A stretch of 34,661 nt of DNA, taken from assembly GCA_002720975.1 (NCBI GenBank), contig PBIX01000036.1, positions 1-34,661 on the forward strand. Reading direction: 5' to 3'. Each line of letters starts with the position of its first letter. Position 1 is the stretch's first letter. Origin of the DNA: Planctomycetota bacterium. Lineage in GTDB: Bacteria > Planctomycetota > UBA1135 > GCA-002686595. The notes under the pieces were generated by a model that saw nothing but the letters and a program-made list of their open reading frames with translations, had not been told where the DNA came from and made no database searches. The translations under genes were made by a program, and so were the position numbers. Positions 24,479-33,508 of this stretch are shown here, piece after piece.

Positions 24479-25420
24479 TCAGCGCAGCAGGTTGCGTATG
24501 AGGTGGCCGAGGATCTCGGGGTTCTTGCCTAGACGGCGTTGGGAATAGGATCGCCACTCGGGTCCATAGGGTACGTAGACCCGCACCTTGTGCCCGGCTT
24601 GTTGCCAAGCCTTCCAGAGGGCTTCCTGCACGCCGAGCAGGACCTCGAACTCCACTCGGTCGGAAGCGACCCCCAACTCGGCTGCAACGGCCAGGCAGCG
24701 TTCGGCCAGTGGCCCATCGTGTGTGGCCAATGCCACCCGGTGACCGGCGGACCACAACTGCTTTGTGCACTCGACAAAGGCGTCCTGAATGGCACCGTGT
24801 TCGCAGTGGGCGATAGCTTCGGGTTCAAGGTAGATGCCCTTGACCATGCGCACGTCCATCACTTCACTTCCGAGGGCTTCTATGTCATCCGGCGTGCGCA
24901 GTAGGCGTGATTGCAGCACGATCCCCACGTCGTTGAACTGTTTGCGCAGAGAATGGAACAGGTCCAGTGTGGCGTCCGTGGTCGGATGGTCTTCCATCTC
25001 CACCCGCATGGCCTGACCCAGTGCCTGACAGTGCTCGGCAAGTTCGACGTACAGATCCAGCGCAAGCCCTGGGCTGATGGAGAGCCCAAAGTGGGTGGGT
25101 TTCACCGAGACGTAGCAGTCCAGGCCTGCCGCCCCCAGCTCACTTGCCGCTTCCTTGTAGGCCGACAAGGCTTCCCGCGCGGCCGCTTCGTCCTCAACGC
25201 CTTCCCCCAGGATGTCCAGTACCCCTGCGAAACCGCGGGAGGCATTGGTACTGATGACGTCCATGGCTTCAGGCAACGATTCACCTGCGATGTAGCGACC
25301 CGACAGGCGGCGCATGAGGGGCTCTGGGACCCAGGGGAGCGTGCCCATGATGCAACTGTGGAGGATCCCCATGACGCCGGACATTCTAGATGGACGAACC
25401 CCTCGATGTCTCGCCTTCAT
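24479..25420 (-). CDS. Proline dehydrogenase (monofunctional)
   Basis: FAD enzyme of 313 residues that oxidises proline to pyrroline-5-carboxylate, the first step of proline breakdown. Family blocks: YVSVKPTHFG (about 103-112), RVEMEDH (139-145), RMVKGIYLEP (191-200), ATHDG (232-236), EFEVLLGV (257-264), and the substrate-binding end YVPYGPEW with YSQRRLGKNPE. The ATG at 25420 is chosen because GGAGGAGG lies nine bases upstream on this strand (25430-25437); a shorter start at 25384 has no such site and a longer one is not needed. No P5C dehydrogenase gene is in the window. It is divergent from cutA, with only 18 bases between start codons. Confidence 0.94.
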   Translation of the reverse strand: MKARHRGVRPSRMSGVMGILHSCIMGTLPWVPEPLMRRLSGRYIAGESLPEAMDVISTNASRGFAGVLDILGEGVEDEAAAREALSAYKEAASELGAAGLDCYVSVKPTHFGLSISPGLALDLYVELAEHCQALGQAMRVEMEDHPTTDATLDLFHSLRKQFNDVGIVLQSRLLRTPDDIEALGSEVMDVRMVKGIYLEPEAIAHCEHGAIQDAFVECTKQLWSAGHRVALATHDGPLAERCLAVAAELGVASDRVEFEVLLGVQEALWKAWQQAGHKVRVYVPYGPEWRSYSQRRLGKNPEILGHLIRNLLR

Positions 25421-25429
25421 GGACGCTAT

Positions 25430-25437
25430 CCTCCTCC
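25430..25437 (-). promoter_or_regulatory. Strong ribosome-binding site of the proline dehydrogenase gene
   Basis: GGAGGAGG on the minus strand, nine bases before the ATG at 25420. Its complement CCTCCTCC lies directly in front of the cutA ATG on the plus strand, so the two leaders must overlap. Confidence 0.75.
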
Positions 25438-25438
25438 A

Positions 25439-25789
25439 ATGGATTCCGTATCGCCCTTGCTCGTCGTGCTCGTGACCGTTCCCGATGAGGGGGTCGCAGA
25501 CAGTCTGTCGAAGGCCTTGGTCGGGGAGCGACTCGCTGCATGCGCACAAGTGCTGCCCGGCCTGACGAGTCACTACTCATGGGAGGGCCAGCTCGAGCGC
25601 TCGGAAGAGGTCCTCGTTATTCTCAAGGCACCTGAGGAGCGACTCGCTGACTTGGAACAGAGGGTGCGTCAACTGCATCCCTATGACGTACCCCAGATAG
25701 TGGCTCTGCCCGCTTCCCACGTGGAGGAGCACTACGCTCGTTGGGTGGAGAAGGTCACTGGCACCACCCACGAGGGGGACACAGGTTGA
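25439..25789 (+). CDS. cutA: CutA family divalent-ion tolerance protein
   Basis: Small trimeric cytoplasmic protein of 116 residues, linked to copper tolerance in E. coli but of uncertain general role. Landmarks are LVVLVTVPDEG near the N-terminus, GERLAACAQVLPG, SHYSWEGQLERSEEVLVILK and the signature HPYDVPQIVALP. No clear ribosome-binding site precedes the ATG, because the place is taken by the complement of the neighbour's GGAGGAGG; an in-frame ATG at 25406 is possible but would add residues the family lacks. The stop overlaps the TTG start of the transporter, so the two genes are coupled. Confidence 0.93.
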   Translation: MDSVSPLLVVLVTVPDEGVADSLSKALVGERLAACAQVLPGLTSHYSWEGQLERSEEVLVILKAPEERLADLEQRVRQLHPYDVPQIVALPASHVEEHYARWVEKVTGTTHEGDTG

Positions 25790-27336
25790 CTCTGCCCGGC
25801 TCTCCTGGAGACCTGGGCGACGAGCGTGGGGGGCCCGGCGCTCGCCGGTGGGGGTTGGGCTTGGGCATTGTGGCCTTCATGTTCATCCTCGGGTGGCCCG
25901 GCCTTGGCCTCGACACCAGCCAACGAGCAGTGGCCGCTACCACTGCCCTGACCGGCATCCTCTGGATCACCGTCGCTCTGCCGATCGGAGCGACCTCACT
26001 GCTCCCCGCGGTGCTCTTTCCCCTGCTGGGGGTGTTGCCGGCCCGTGACGTTGCTCCGGTCTACATGCGCGATCTGGTGATGCTCTTTATCGGGGCTTTC
26101 ATTATCGCCCTGGGTCTTGAGCGGTGGGGTGTTCACCGACGCATGGCCCTGTGGATCATCTCTCGAGTCGGGGATTCGCGGCGTGGTCTGGTGCTGGGGT
26201 TCATGGCCGCGGCCGCATTCCTCTCCCTTTGGATCAACAACACCGCGACCACGCTCCTGATGCTGCCCATTGCGATGGCCGTGCTTGCGCGCCTTGAAGG
26301 GGAGGAGAAGGGCACGTCTACGTTTGGTCTGTGTCTCCTACTGGGTGTGGCCTACTCAGCATCCGTTGGAGGGATGGGCACCCCCGTGGGTACCGCCCCC
26401 AACCAGGAGTTCCTGGGGCAGTTCGAGATGCGTTTCCCTGATGGACCCAAGATCAGCTTCGGGCAGTGGTTTCTCGGTTGGGGGCCACTGGTCGTCGTGT
26501 TCGTCCCCTGTGCTTGGTGGATTCTGACCCGCCACGTCTTTCCCATTGCGGGCGGCGGCAGCGGCGCAGGGGAAGTGATCGCTGCGGAGCGCGCCGCTCT
26601 GGGGCCGATGACGCGCCCCCAGTGGCTCATGTCCGGAGCATTTGTGTGTACCGCTGTGCTCTGGGTGACCCGTGCAGATCTGCACTTGGGTGCCATTGAG
26701 ATGCGCGGTTGGTCGCGTTTGTTTCTTGGACCCGAGGCCAGCGATCCGGGTTGGTACGCACAGCACAAGAACGACATCTCCGACGCCACGGTGGCCTCCC
26801 TCATGGCCTTGGTGTGTTTTGTGATCCCGGTGGGCGGTGGCAAGTTCCTGATGAACTGGAGGACGGCGGTGAAGTTGCCTTGGGAAGTGTTGCTGCTGTT
26901 GGGCGGTGGGTTTTGTCTGGCCAAGGGGTTCCAGGTGAGCGGCTTGGATGAGCTCCTCGGGTCGGGCCTGGTTCCACTCATGCAGGACAGGTCCAGCTGG
27001 TGGATCGTCCCCGGTGTGGCCCTGTTCATGAGCCTGTTGACCGAGGTGACTTCCAACACGGCCACCACCGCCGTGCTCCTGCCCGTGATTGCCTCGGCGG
27101 GGGTAGGCGCGGGGCTTGACCCCTTGTTGGTCATGGTGCCCGCTACCTTGGCGGCCTCCGCAGCCTTCATGATGCCGGTTGCCACGCCTCCCAACGCGGT
27201 AGTCTTCTCCAGTCGCTGCGTTCCGATTTCCGCCATGGTGCGGGCGGGAGTCTGGATCAATCTGCTGGCTGTCGGACTGATTACCCTGGTGTTCCAGTTC
27301 TGGGTACGGCCCCTCTGGGGCATTGGAGGGCCTTGA
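25786..27336 (+). CDS. SLC13/DASS-family anion symporter
   Basis: Inner-membrane, probably sodium-coupled transporter of 516 residues for dicarboxylates, sulfate or similar anions. It has about a dozen hydrophobic segments and the two family signatures INNTATT (about 150-156) and TSNTATTA near residue 430, which bind sodium and substrate. The SNT motif of the first signature reads NNT. MGTPVGTAPN and MMPVATPPNAV follow the two signatures as expected. The TTG at 25786 is chosen because it overlaps the cutA TGA and has AGGGGG about seven bases upstream; the longer reading runs inside cutA. The substrate cannot be told apart from sequence. Confidence 0.93.
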   Translation: MTLPGSPGDLGDERGGPGARRWGLGLGIVAFMFILGWPGLGLDTSQRAVAATTALTGILWITVALPIGATSLLPAVLFPLLGVLPARDVAPVYMRDLVMLFIGAFIIALGLERWGVHRRMALWIISRVGDSRRGLVLGFMAAAAFLSLWINNTATTLLMLPIAMAVLARLEGEEKGTSTFGLCLLLGVAYSASVGGMGTPVGTAPNQEFLGQFEMRFPDGPKISFGQWFLGWGPLVVVFVPCAWWILTRHVFPIAGGGSGAGEVIAAERAALGPMTRPQWLMSGAFVCTAVLWVTRADLHLGAIEMRGWSRLFLGPEASDPGWYAQHKNDISDATVASLMALVCFVIPVGGGKFLMNWRTAVKLPWEVLLLLGGGFCLAKGFQVSGLDELLGSGLVPLMQDRSSWWIVPGVALFMSLLTEVTSNTATTAVLLPVIASAGVGAGLDPLLVMVPATLAASAAFMMPVATPPNAVVFSSRCVPISAMVRAGVWINLLAVGLITLVFQFWVRPLWGIGGP

Positions 27337-27400
27337 GGGCGTGAAGCCTCCGCGCGGTGATCATGCCACCCGCTCGACATGGCCCTCCGCATTCCCGATC

Positions 27401-28789
27401 ATGCGCCTCCAGCCGTTGCTGCCTCCCATGACATTGTCACTCCCGCACGTGATTCTCGCCGCGGCCCTTGGGGTCTGTGGGGCTTGCGGTTTCCGCTCGG
27501 CGAAGGCCGAGCCCGCCCGGCACGTGCTCCTCATCACCGTCGATGGTATGCGCGCGGACCACTGTTCGTTCCTGCTTTACGACCGTCCGACCACGTCGGC
27601 ACCCGCAGGCGTCAACTCCCTAGGCCTGGCCTTGGACGATCTGGCACTTCGGGGGACCGTCTACGTTCAGGCCTTTTGCCCTTCGCCCTACGTGGAGTCC
27701 TCGCTGGCCACACTCATGACGGGTGCTGTTCCCATGCGCACGAGGGTATTGGATACCGGCGGTGAAATTTCGCCGGATGTCACAACCATGGCGCAAGAGT
27801 TGGTGGCCGTCGGCTTCGAGGCCGCAGGGTTCATTGCCCGCGGAGGTAAGCATCTGACCTCCGGTTTGGAGAGAGGGTTGGCTCCCTGTGAGGTTCTCGA
27901 CACGGACGAAGAGGTTTTGGCCGCCGCAGCCGACTGGTTGGAGGGCCGCACTTGGGAAGGAGCTCCGCGGGTGTTCCTGTGGTTGCATCTGGAAGGGCCG
28001 CAGATTCCCTTTCAGCCCGCGCCCTGCGCGTGGCCGGGGAGTCCCGATCAGTTGGTGGACTACACCACTCTGTTCACGGACCCGGAGTACCGAGGCCCGG
28101 CCGATGGCAGCTTTGAGTTCAAGGAGGCTTCCACAGCTCCGGATCCCCCCTCCCTGACCCTGTCCAGCCAGTACCAAACGGTGGCCCTGTACGATGGTGG
28201 GCTGGCCACCCTCAGTGGCCGGGTGGCCAACTTCTTCGAGCGCTTTCGCCGCGCAGTTCCCGGCGAGTGGAATCAAACGGGTATTGTCTTGGCGGGCGTC
28301 TCAGGGACGAGCCTGCCCGAGTCGGGTCGCTGGCCCACCGACCGTTGGCTTGACGACGATCGCTTGCGCGTGCCCCTCTTGTTCTACGGCCCGGCCCGGT
28401 CGGCCTCAACGGGTCTGCAGGGCGAGTTGGTCGGGTTGAGCCGTGTCGCTCCCACGATCCTGGCCTGGTTGGACGTGCCCCACGAGGGTCAGCGGGAACC
28501 CGGACTCTTCGGGCCCCAAGGTGCGCCGCCCGCCGGGTCGGATGAGGTGCACCCCATGATCGCCTTCGATCTCGCCCAGGGGCTCTACACCCTGCGCGGC
28601 ACGGACTTCCGCCTGCTGGCTGATGAAGGCGTCTTGCGGGGGCAGCGCAGTCATATGGCGCTCTTTCTCGTCGAAGATCTGGAGCAACTCCATGTGAATG
28701 TGGCCCTGCAGCGAGTCTCGGTTGTGGATGACATGCGCCAGGAAATCGTGCGCTGGCTCAAGAGCCTGTCAGCAGGCGGCAAAGATTGA
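27401..28789 (+). CDS. Sulfatase-fold protein lacking catalytic motifs (predicted pseudoenzyme)
   Basis: Alkaline-phosphatase/sulfatase-superfamily fold, 462 residues, with a hydrophobic export signal ending near GVCGAC. The first strand LLITVDGMRADH keeps one metal Asp (Asp48). The place of the C-x-P-S-R signature reads PYVESSLATLMTG, with no Cys or Ser followed by PSR. The second metal pair, usually D-H/N in VxxTSDHGE, reads VLAGVSGTSLPES. HLFDPHxPY reads HLEGPQIPFQP. So three of four metal or nucleophile sites are changed, and hydrolysis of sulfate is unlikely. A GTG at 27341 with GGAGGG ten bases upstream is an alternative start. The next gene begins 10 bases downstream, so it is coupled to the membrane proteins. 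Confidence 0.85.
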   Translation: MRLQPLLPPMTLSLPHVILAAALGVCGACGFRSAKAEPARHVLLITVDGMRADHCSFLLYDRPTTSAPAGVNSLGLALDDLALRGTVYVQAFCPSPYVESSLATLMTGAVPMRTRVLDTGGEISPDVTTMAQELVAVGFEAAGFIARGGKHLTSGLERGLAPCEVLDTDEEVLAAAADWLEGRTWEGAPRVFLWLHLEGPQIPFQPAPCAWPGSPDQLVDYTTLFTDPEYRGPADGSFEFKEASTAPDPPSLTLSSQYQTVALYDGGLATLSGRVANFFERFRRAVPGEWNQTGIVLAGVSGTSLPESGRWPTDRWLDDDRLRVPLLFYGPARSASTGLQGELVGLSRVAPTILAWLDVPHEGQREPGLFGPQGAPPAGSDEVHPMIAFDLAQGLYTLRGTDFRLLADEGVLRGQRSHMALFLVEDLEQLHVNVALQRVSVVDDMRQEIVRWLKSLSAGGKD

Positions 28790-28799
28790 GGGCCCACCC

Positions 28800-30965
28800 G
28801 TGACCCCCAGCGTTGGTGAGACCCCCCGTTCAACGGCCTTGAGCGCCGAATTCGTGGCCACCTGTTCAGGCTTGGCCGCGTTGGCTCATGCAGGTGGCGC
28901 GGACCCCATCGTCTTGCGGTGGACGGCTGCAGTCGTGGTCTTCTTGGGTGCCGGCTTTCCGATCCTGCTCCGCTGGAGCCCCCGAGAGCCCTCACTCCTC
29001 AAATTGCTGATCTTCTCGAGCCTGCTCTCCGTACCCCTGATTGCCGTGGTCGGGGCCATGGCTCACGCGACGGTGGGGTCCGTACTGGGCTGGCCTGTGA
29101 CCTTCGGGCTCTTGGCGCTCCTGCAGTTGGGTTGTATGGGGAGGTCCATTCGCATCGACTCGGCTGGCAAGGCCGCCGCCGGAGTGTTGGTTCTCTCCCT
29201 GCTGCTGGCTGCTGGCTGGTCGTGGCTTCTCGTGGGGCAGGGGAACGGGATCAGAATGGAGGCTGAGGGGGCGATCTGGCAAGCGGGAGTCGCACGCGGA
29301 TTCCTGCGCGGGGGCGGTCTGGAGAATCCATGGCTGGCTGGGACGATCTTGGAGCACCACCCAGGTTCTGCGGCCCTCGTGGCCGCAGTAGCCGGCGCGC
29401 TGCGAGTGGCGCCGACCATGGCGTCAGCCCTGCTCTCAACCTGGTGTGTCGTGCTTGTTCCTCTGTTGCTCTACCTCTTGGCTGCGCCGCTGTGGAAGGA
29501 GTGGCGGCGCACGCTCTTGGCCTCTGCGCTGGGTCTTGTTGGTTGGAACGCCTGGGGCGTGCTTAGGCTTGGCACCGGCCACCTGGAGGCGGGAGTGGGT
29601 CTGGAGAGCACTGCGGGGAACACTTGGCGGGCGACGCACGCTGCACTCACTCCGCTCGGCCCCTTTGACGAGATGCACTTTGGTGGGAGCCTGTTCCTGC
29701 CCGGCGAAGGGGGGGCTTTGGGGCTGGTCTTCGTGCTCGGTGCCTGGCTCGCCTCCGCCCACGCCCTGCGCAATGGCCGCCGGCCATGGGTGGGATTGGC
29801 CGCACTCTGCCACGGTGTTGCCTTTTGCCTGTACCCGCTGCTTGGCGGTTGTGCCGCCCTGGCCACGGGAGCCTGCGCGGCAGTGGCTCAACGCCCAGGT
29901 CGAAAACGGGTCTTGTTCTACCTGGGTCTTGCTGTCCTTCCGGGACTGTTCTTGGTCAGCCGTTTTGGGGTGGCCTTGCGACCCCATCCGGAGGGTGCAC
30001 AGGGTTCCGGCAATCTGGCCTCAGCTCTCTTTGCTTCTCTGCCCCTGCTCCTGGCATGCGTGGGTCTCGGGTCGAGGGGGAGGAGCGGTGGGGCGGCAAC
30101 GGAGGCCGAGCGCCGGGATCAGCGACTGCTCTTGGCGTGGTTCTTCCTCTGCGCCCTGCTGCCCATGGTGGCTATCCAGGTCGCCCCCCGGTGGGCGGGG
30201 CCCGTTCTCGGCCGTTGCTCGAGCTTGGTCTTGGGTGTCTTGGCTGCGGGAGGGCTTGTGAGCGCCTGGGACAGACGAGGGCTGTGGCGTCTGGCGGCCG
30301 TGATCCTGGCCACGATCGTCATTGGAGGCGGCGGTCGTGCCGCCTTGCGCAGTGGCGTTGACCTTCTCGCTTGGGCCCGTCACGAGGTTCCGGTACTGGA
30401 GGAGGGGGAACAGATCGCTCCCGCATTCCCGAGCGAGGCCGAGGCCCCAGGAGACGGTACCACCTCCAAAATTGTCCTGGCCAGCCGGACCGAACAGGCT
30501 GCTGCTCGCGGGGCGCGGCGTCGTCAGCTGGCGGAGGCCTACCGTTGGCTGCGCGAAGATTTTTCCCTGCGGGACCAGGACCCTGTTCTGGTACTCGCCG
30601 TGGGCGCCACAGCCCAAGGCCGGGTTCTGCCCAACCCGGCTACGCTCTATGCCGACATGCCCCTGTGGGTGGATCGGTGGCCCGAGTCCGCACCCACAAG
30701 CTCACGCTGGCAACCGCGTCACACTGCCATCCAGGCCGTGTTCAACGAGTCCGACGGCGTGACGCCCAAGCGCTTGGCGGAATTGCATACCCTTGGACGT
30801 CCCGTGGTGTTTCTCGTCACCGAAGAGAACAGAGAGCAGACTCGCCAGTTCATTGAGCGAGAGCTCACACGCTCGGGAGCACATGAGTGCTTGCGCGTGG
30901 GCACGGTATCCCTCCTGTGCTGGACGCCCGCCGAGGCGGACGGGAAGCTCGGGGGGGATGGCTGA
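28800..30965 (+). CDS. GT-C-like multi-pass membrane protein (putative glycosyltransferase)
   Basis: Polytopic membrane protein of 721 residues with about a dozen hydrophobic segments in residues 1-510 and a soluble C-terminal part (about 510-720). The loop after the early helices reads AIWQAGVARGFL, ENPWLAGTILEHHPGSA. It resembles the first periplasmic loop of GT-C lipid-linked sugar transferases, which carries their acidic catalytic residue (here possibly Glu in MEAEGAI). The C-terminal part has LREDFSLRDQDPVLVL and PLWVDRW, like the end domains of such enzymes. The GTG at 28800 has GAGGG about eight bases upstream; longer readings overlap the pseudoenzyme gene. It overlaps the next gene as TGATG. 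The donor and acceptor are unknown. Confidence 0.75.
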   Translation: MTPSVGETPRSTALSAEFVATCSGLAALAHAGGADPIVLRWTAAVVVFLGAGFPILLRWSPREPSLLKLLIFSSLLSVPLIAVVGAMAHATVGSVLGWPVTFGLLALLQLGCMGRSIRIDSAGKAAAGVLVLSLLLAAGWSWLLVGQGNGIRMEAEGAIWQAGVARGFLRGGGLENPWLAGTILEHHPGSAALVAAVAGALRVAPTMASALLSTWCVVLVPLLLYLLAAPLWKEWRRTLLASALGLVGWNAWGVLRLGTGHLEAGVGLESTAGNTWRATHAALTPLGPFDEMHFGGSLFLPGEGGALGLVFVLGAWLASAHALRNGRRPWVGLAALCHGVAFCLYPLLGGCAALATGACAAVAQRPGRKRVLFYLGLAVLPGLFLVSRFGVALRPHPEGAQGSGNLASALFASLPLLLACVGLGSRGRSGGAATEAERRDQRLLLAWFFLCALLPMVAIQVAPRWAGPVLGRCSSLVLGVLAAGGLVSAWDRRGLWRLAAVILATIVIGGGGRAALRSGVDLLAWARHEVPVLEEGEQIAPAFPSEAEAPGDGTTSKIVLASRTEQAAARGARRRQLAEAYRWLREDFSLRDQDPVLVLAVGATAQGRVLPNPATLYADMPLWVDRWPESAPTSSRWQPRHTAIQAVFNESDGVTPKRLAELHTLGRPVVFLVTEENREQTRQFIERELTRSGAHECLRVGTVSLLCWTPAEADGKLGGDG

Positions 30966-32680
30966 TGAGCCCCTACATTCCCCGCGATCCCGTGCGGAAG
31001 GATGACCGCACATTGGCCCGCGGCGTCTTCTGCATCCTCTTGGCCCTATTCAGCCTGACCTTCAACGGCATGCCCGAAGAGCCGCGCGGTGAGGCGGATT
31101 TTCTGGTCACACGCGCCCTGGCTACCGGCGAGGGTTGGGCCCTGCATGACCTGCCGCTGTCAGGCTCACTTGGCGGAGCAGGCAGTGGGCTCGATACCGG
31201 GCTCCAGGAGGGAGCAGGAAAGTGGCGTGGGCGTTGGTTTGCCCAGAGTGGATTGGGTCAGGCTCTTCTGGGGGTGCCTTTCTATTGGATCGGTCGTGGC
31301 GTGGGCTCTTGGGTTCCGGGCTTGGAGGAGCGCCATCACCAGCGGGGATACTATGGCGCTGCAGGCGACGACTACCTTGCCCATCTGGCTCTGGCCTGGC
31401 GCGGTCCCCTGCTCACGGCCCTGACGGCGCTGCTGCTGGTTCTCGCTGCCCGTCGACTGCGGATCGAGCGCTCTCACGCTTGGTTTGCGGCCTTCGCCTA
31501 CGGCCTGTCCACATTTGCCTGGGCCCAATCGCGCACGGGTGCGGATGATGTGCAGTGCACCTTCCTGTTGTTCCTCTCGTTCCACCTGCTCTTGCGCATC
31601 CGCTCACGCTTGACGCGGCTTGAGTATCCGAGCGCTGGAAATCTCGCGGCCCTGGGACTGGCCCTCGCCCTGACACTGCTCACCCGGTTGGACACGTTGC
31701 CTGCAGTGCTGGTTCTGTGTGCGGCAACGGAGGTGGTCCTGACCCGTGGCTACGGCGTCCTGCACGATGCACCTTGGGGACCTGAGCGCGACGGTGGCCT
31801 GTCCGGCCGCGCGGCCGCCATTGTCGTTGTCCTGCCGGTGTTCGTGGGCGTCGCGATCCTGTTGTGGTTTGAGCATGCCAAGAGCGGCTCCTGGACCCCT
31901 CCCCGCCCCCAGGACATCGCGCCACTCTCTCAATGGCCCGCGGCCCTCGCAGGCCTGCTCGTCTCCCCGGGGGTCGGCCTTGTCTGGATGGCTCCCCTGG
32001 TTCTTCTGGTTCCCCTGGGAATTGCTCGCACACGTCGGCGTGGAGAGCGCCTGCTCGAACGCGTCCTCTTGGGCGTATTCGTGGGGACGGTCCTGAGTGC
32101 TGTCGCGACCCGAGCCTGGCACGGAGGCGAGACCTATGGCCCGCGACTGCTCCTGCCCGCGCTGCCCTTCCTATGGCTGGCCGTCGCCCTGGGCCTGCGC
32201 CATGCCCAGAGCTTGCCTGCCGGGCGCGGCCTGGTCTTGGGACTCCTCATGCTGGGGGTTCTCACTCAGCTCCCGGGAGTATTGGTGAGTGCGTCGACTC
32301 ATCTGGATCTTGCACATCAGGCCGCCCCACAAAAATGGCCGGACGGGGAGTGGGAGCGCATGCGCGACAGCGAGGGGGGCACCCTCGCACACCTCCACTG
32401 GGACTCCGGATTCGCCGCCCCTTGGGCCCACTGGCGAATCCTGCGTCACCGCTCAGCCGGGCTGGGGGAGGCATTTGACGCCGAAGTACTCTACGGAGTG
32501 GACGGAAGTGCGCCGCTGCGCCCCTCGAGCCCGGCCCTGGAGGGCTTTCGGCACCTGGCATGGGTGGACCTTCGCAGGCGCCTCGGGGGCACCCCCTGGG
32601 CGATCCTGACAGCCCTGGGGGCCCTGGTGATCCTGGGGATACACCTGACCGGCAAGGGGCTCGTGGATAAGGGCCGCTAG
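30965..32680 (+). CDS. GT-C-like multi-pass membrane protein
   Basis: Polytopic membrane protein of 571 residues, second of a coupled pair. The first loop after the N-terminal helix contains EEPRGEADFLVTRALATGEGW, a pattern close to the acidic loop of GT-C mannosyl/arabinosyltransferases. Later, AWHGGETYGPRLLLPALPFL matches the GG-x-x-GPR-x-L-x-P-x-LP motif common in putative membrane glycosyltransferases of this type. About eleven hydrophobic segments are visible, plus a C-terminal loop before the last helix (WAILTALGALVILGIHL). Its ATG overlaps the TGA of the previous gene. Its partner next door may form a heteromer or act on the same lipid-linked sugar; this is inference. Confidence 0.8.
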   Translation: MSPYIPRDPVRKDDRTLARGVFCILLALFSLTFNGMPEEPRGEADFLVTRALATGEGWALHDLPLSGSLGGAGSGLDTGLQEGAGKWRGRWFAQSGLGQALLGVPFYWIGRGVGSWVPGLEERHHQRGYYGAAGDDYLAHLALAWRGPLLTALTALLLVLAARRLRIERSHAWFAAFAYGLSTFAWAQSRTGADDVQCTFLLFLSFHLLLRIRSRLTRLEYPSAGNLAALGLALALTLLTRLDTLPAVLVLCAATEVVLTRGYGVLHDAPWGPERDGGLSGRAAAIVVVLPVFVGVAILLWFEHAKSGSWTPPRPQDIAPLSQWPAALAGLLVSPGVGLVWMAPLVLLVPLGIARTRRRGERLLERVLLGVFVGTVLSAVATRAWHGGETYGPRLLLPALPFLWLAVALGLRHAQSLPAGRGLVLGLLMLGVLTQLPGVLVSASTHLDLAHQAAPQKWPDGEWERMRDSEGGTLAHLHWDSGFAAPWAHWRILRHRSAGLGEAFDAEVLYGVDGSAPLRPSSPALEGFRHLAWVDLRRRLGGTPWAILTALGALVILGIHLTGKGLVDKGR

Positions 32681-32732
32681 GGCCAGAGGAGACCTCAAGG
32701 TTTGGGGTCCAGGGGTCGATTCCTCCCCTGGT

Positions 32733-33485
32733 ATGTCTTCTTTCTGGACACCCAAGTGCCTTGGGATCCTGCTGTTGTCCTCGGCCCTCCATGCGGGCGT
32801 ACCCGAGGGTTCGCCCGGGACGACGATTCAGACACGGGAGAATCTACGCGAGTTCTTCGTACTCACCGACCCGGGTTCCGATGAGCCCGTGGGGATCATG
32901 GCATTGAGGAGGACTGCGGTGATGGGGGGGATGCTCCTGGAGCGGGACCTTTGCTACCCCGATGGTGTGCGCGTGTTCGAGTCCGAACGCTGGCGCGGAG
33001 CCGGGCGGCGCTTCATCTGGCGCGAGTGGGGACATCCCAGCCGGACCGGTCGCACCTGGATCATGGAGGGGCAGCGTGGGGCGACAGATCTGAACCTGTT
33101 GAGTTGGGCCGGAGGCCCGGTCCAGAGGTTGAACCTCTCTGCGAGTGAGGGCACCCTCTTTCCCTTGGAGGCGTTGGAGCGTATGCGCAGGCTCGGGCCT
33201 GGTAGCATGCGCCTCGATGTGGTGTGTCCCCTTCAAGCTTGCGTGGAGTCCGTCACCCTGAGCTGCGTGGGTGGTGTGGCCAGGCCTCGGGGGAGGCCCG
33301 AATCCCAACGTACTCTGCGCATGAGAAATGGGCGCGGTGAGGAGGTCGGTCACTGGACTTTTGTGGGGGACAGCATGATCGAGCAGGGCTGGCCCTCCGG
33401 TCGCCGCGCCAAGATCGTGGACGAAGGGCGTTATCACGCTCTTTTTGCTGATTGGTCCGGGCAAGCGCGCGCCTCGCAACCCTGA
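32733..33485 (+). CDS. Secreted protein of unknown function
   Basis: Predicted 250-residue exported protein. The N-terminus (MSSFWTPKCLGILLLSSALHAG) is a signal peptide cleaved after HA or AG, without a lipobox. The mature part is beta-rich and highly charged (RRTAVMGGMLLERD, RRFIWREWGHPSRTGRTWIM), with two nearby Cys (VVCPLQACVESVTLSC). The tail GWPSGRRAKIVDEGRYHALFADW is hydrophilic. I do not recognise a family. It is the last gene of the pseudoenzyme and GT-C run and is followed by a hairpin, so it may act on or sense the same envelope component. Confidence 0.75.
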   Translation: MSSFWTPKCLGILLLSSALHAGVPEGSPGTTIQTRENLREFFVLTDPGSDEPVGIMALRRTAVMGGMLLERDLCYPDGVRVFESERWRGAGRRFIWREWGHPSRTGRTWIMEGQRGATDLNLLSWAGGPVQRLNLSASEGTLFPLEALERMRRLGPGSMRLDVVCPLQACVESVTLSCVGGVARPRGRPESQRTLRMRNGRGEEVGHWTFVGDSMIEQGWPSGRRAKIVDEGRYHALFADWSGQARASQP

Positions 33486-33508
33486 TCTACGGCTCCCAGA
33501 GCCGCAGA
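33486..33508 (+). terminator. Hairpin directly after the secreted-protein gene
   Basis: TCTACGGCT (33486-33494) pairs with AGCCGCAGA (33500-33508), nine bases with one mismatch, around loop CCCAG. It begins directly after the stop. No T-run follows. Confidence 0.4.

Noticed and set aside
26352..27392. Minus-strand open frame of 346 codons across the transporter gene
   Set aside because: It is a GC-driven shadow of a clear membrane transporter with family signatures on the plus strand.
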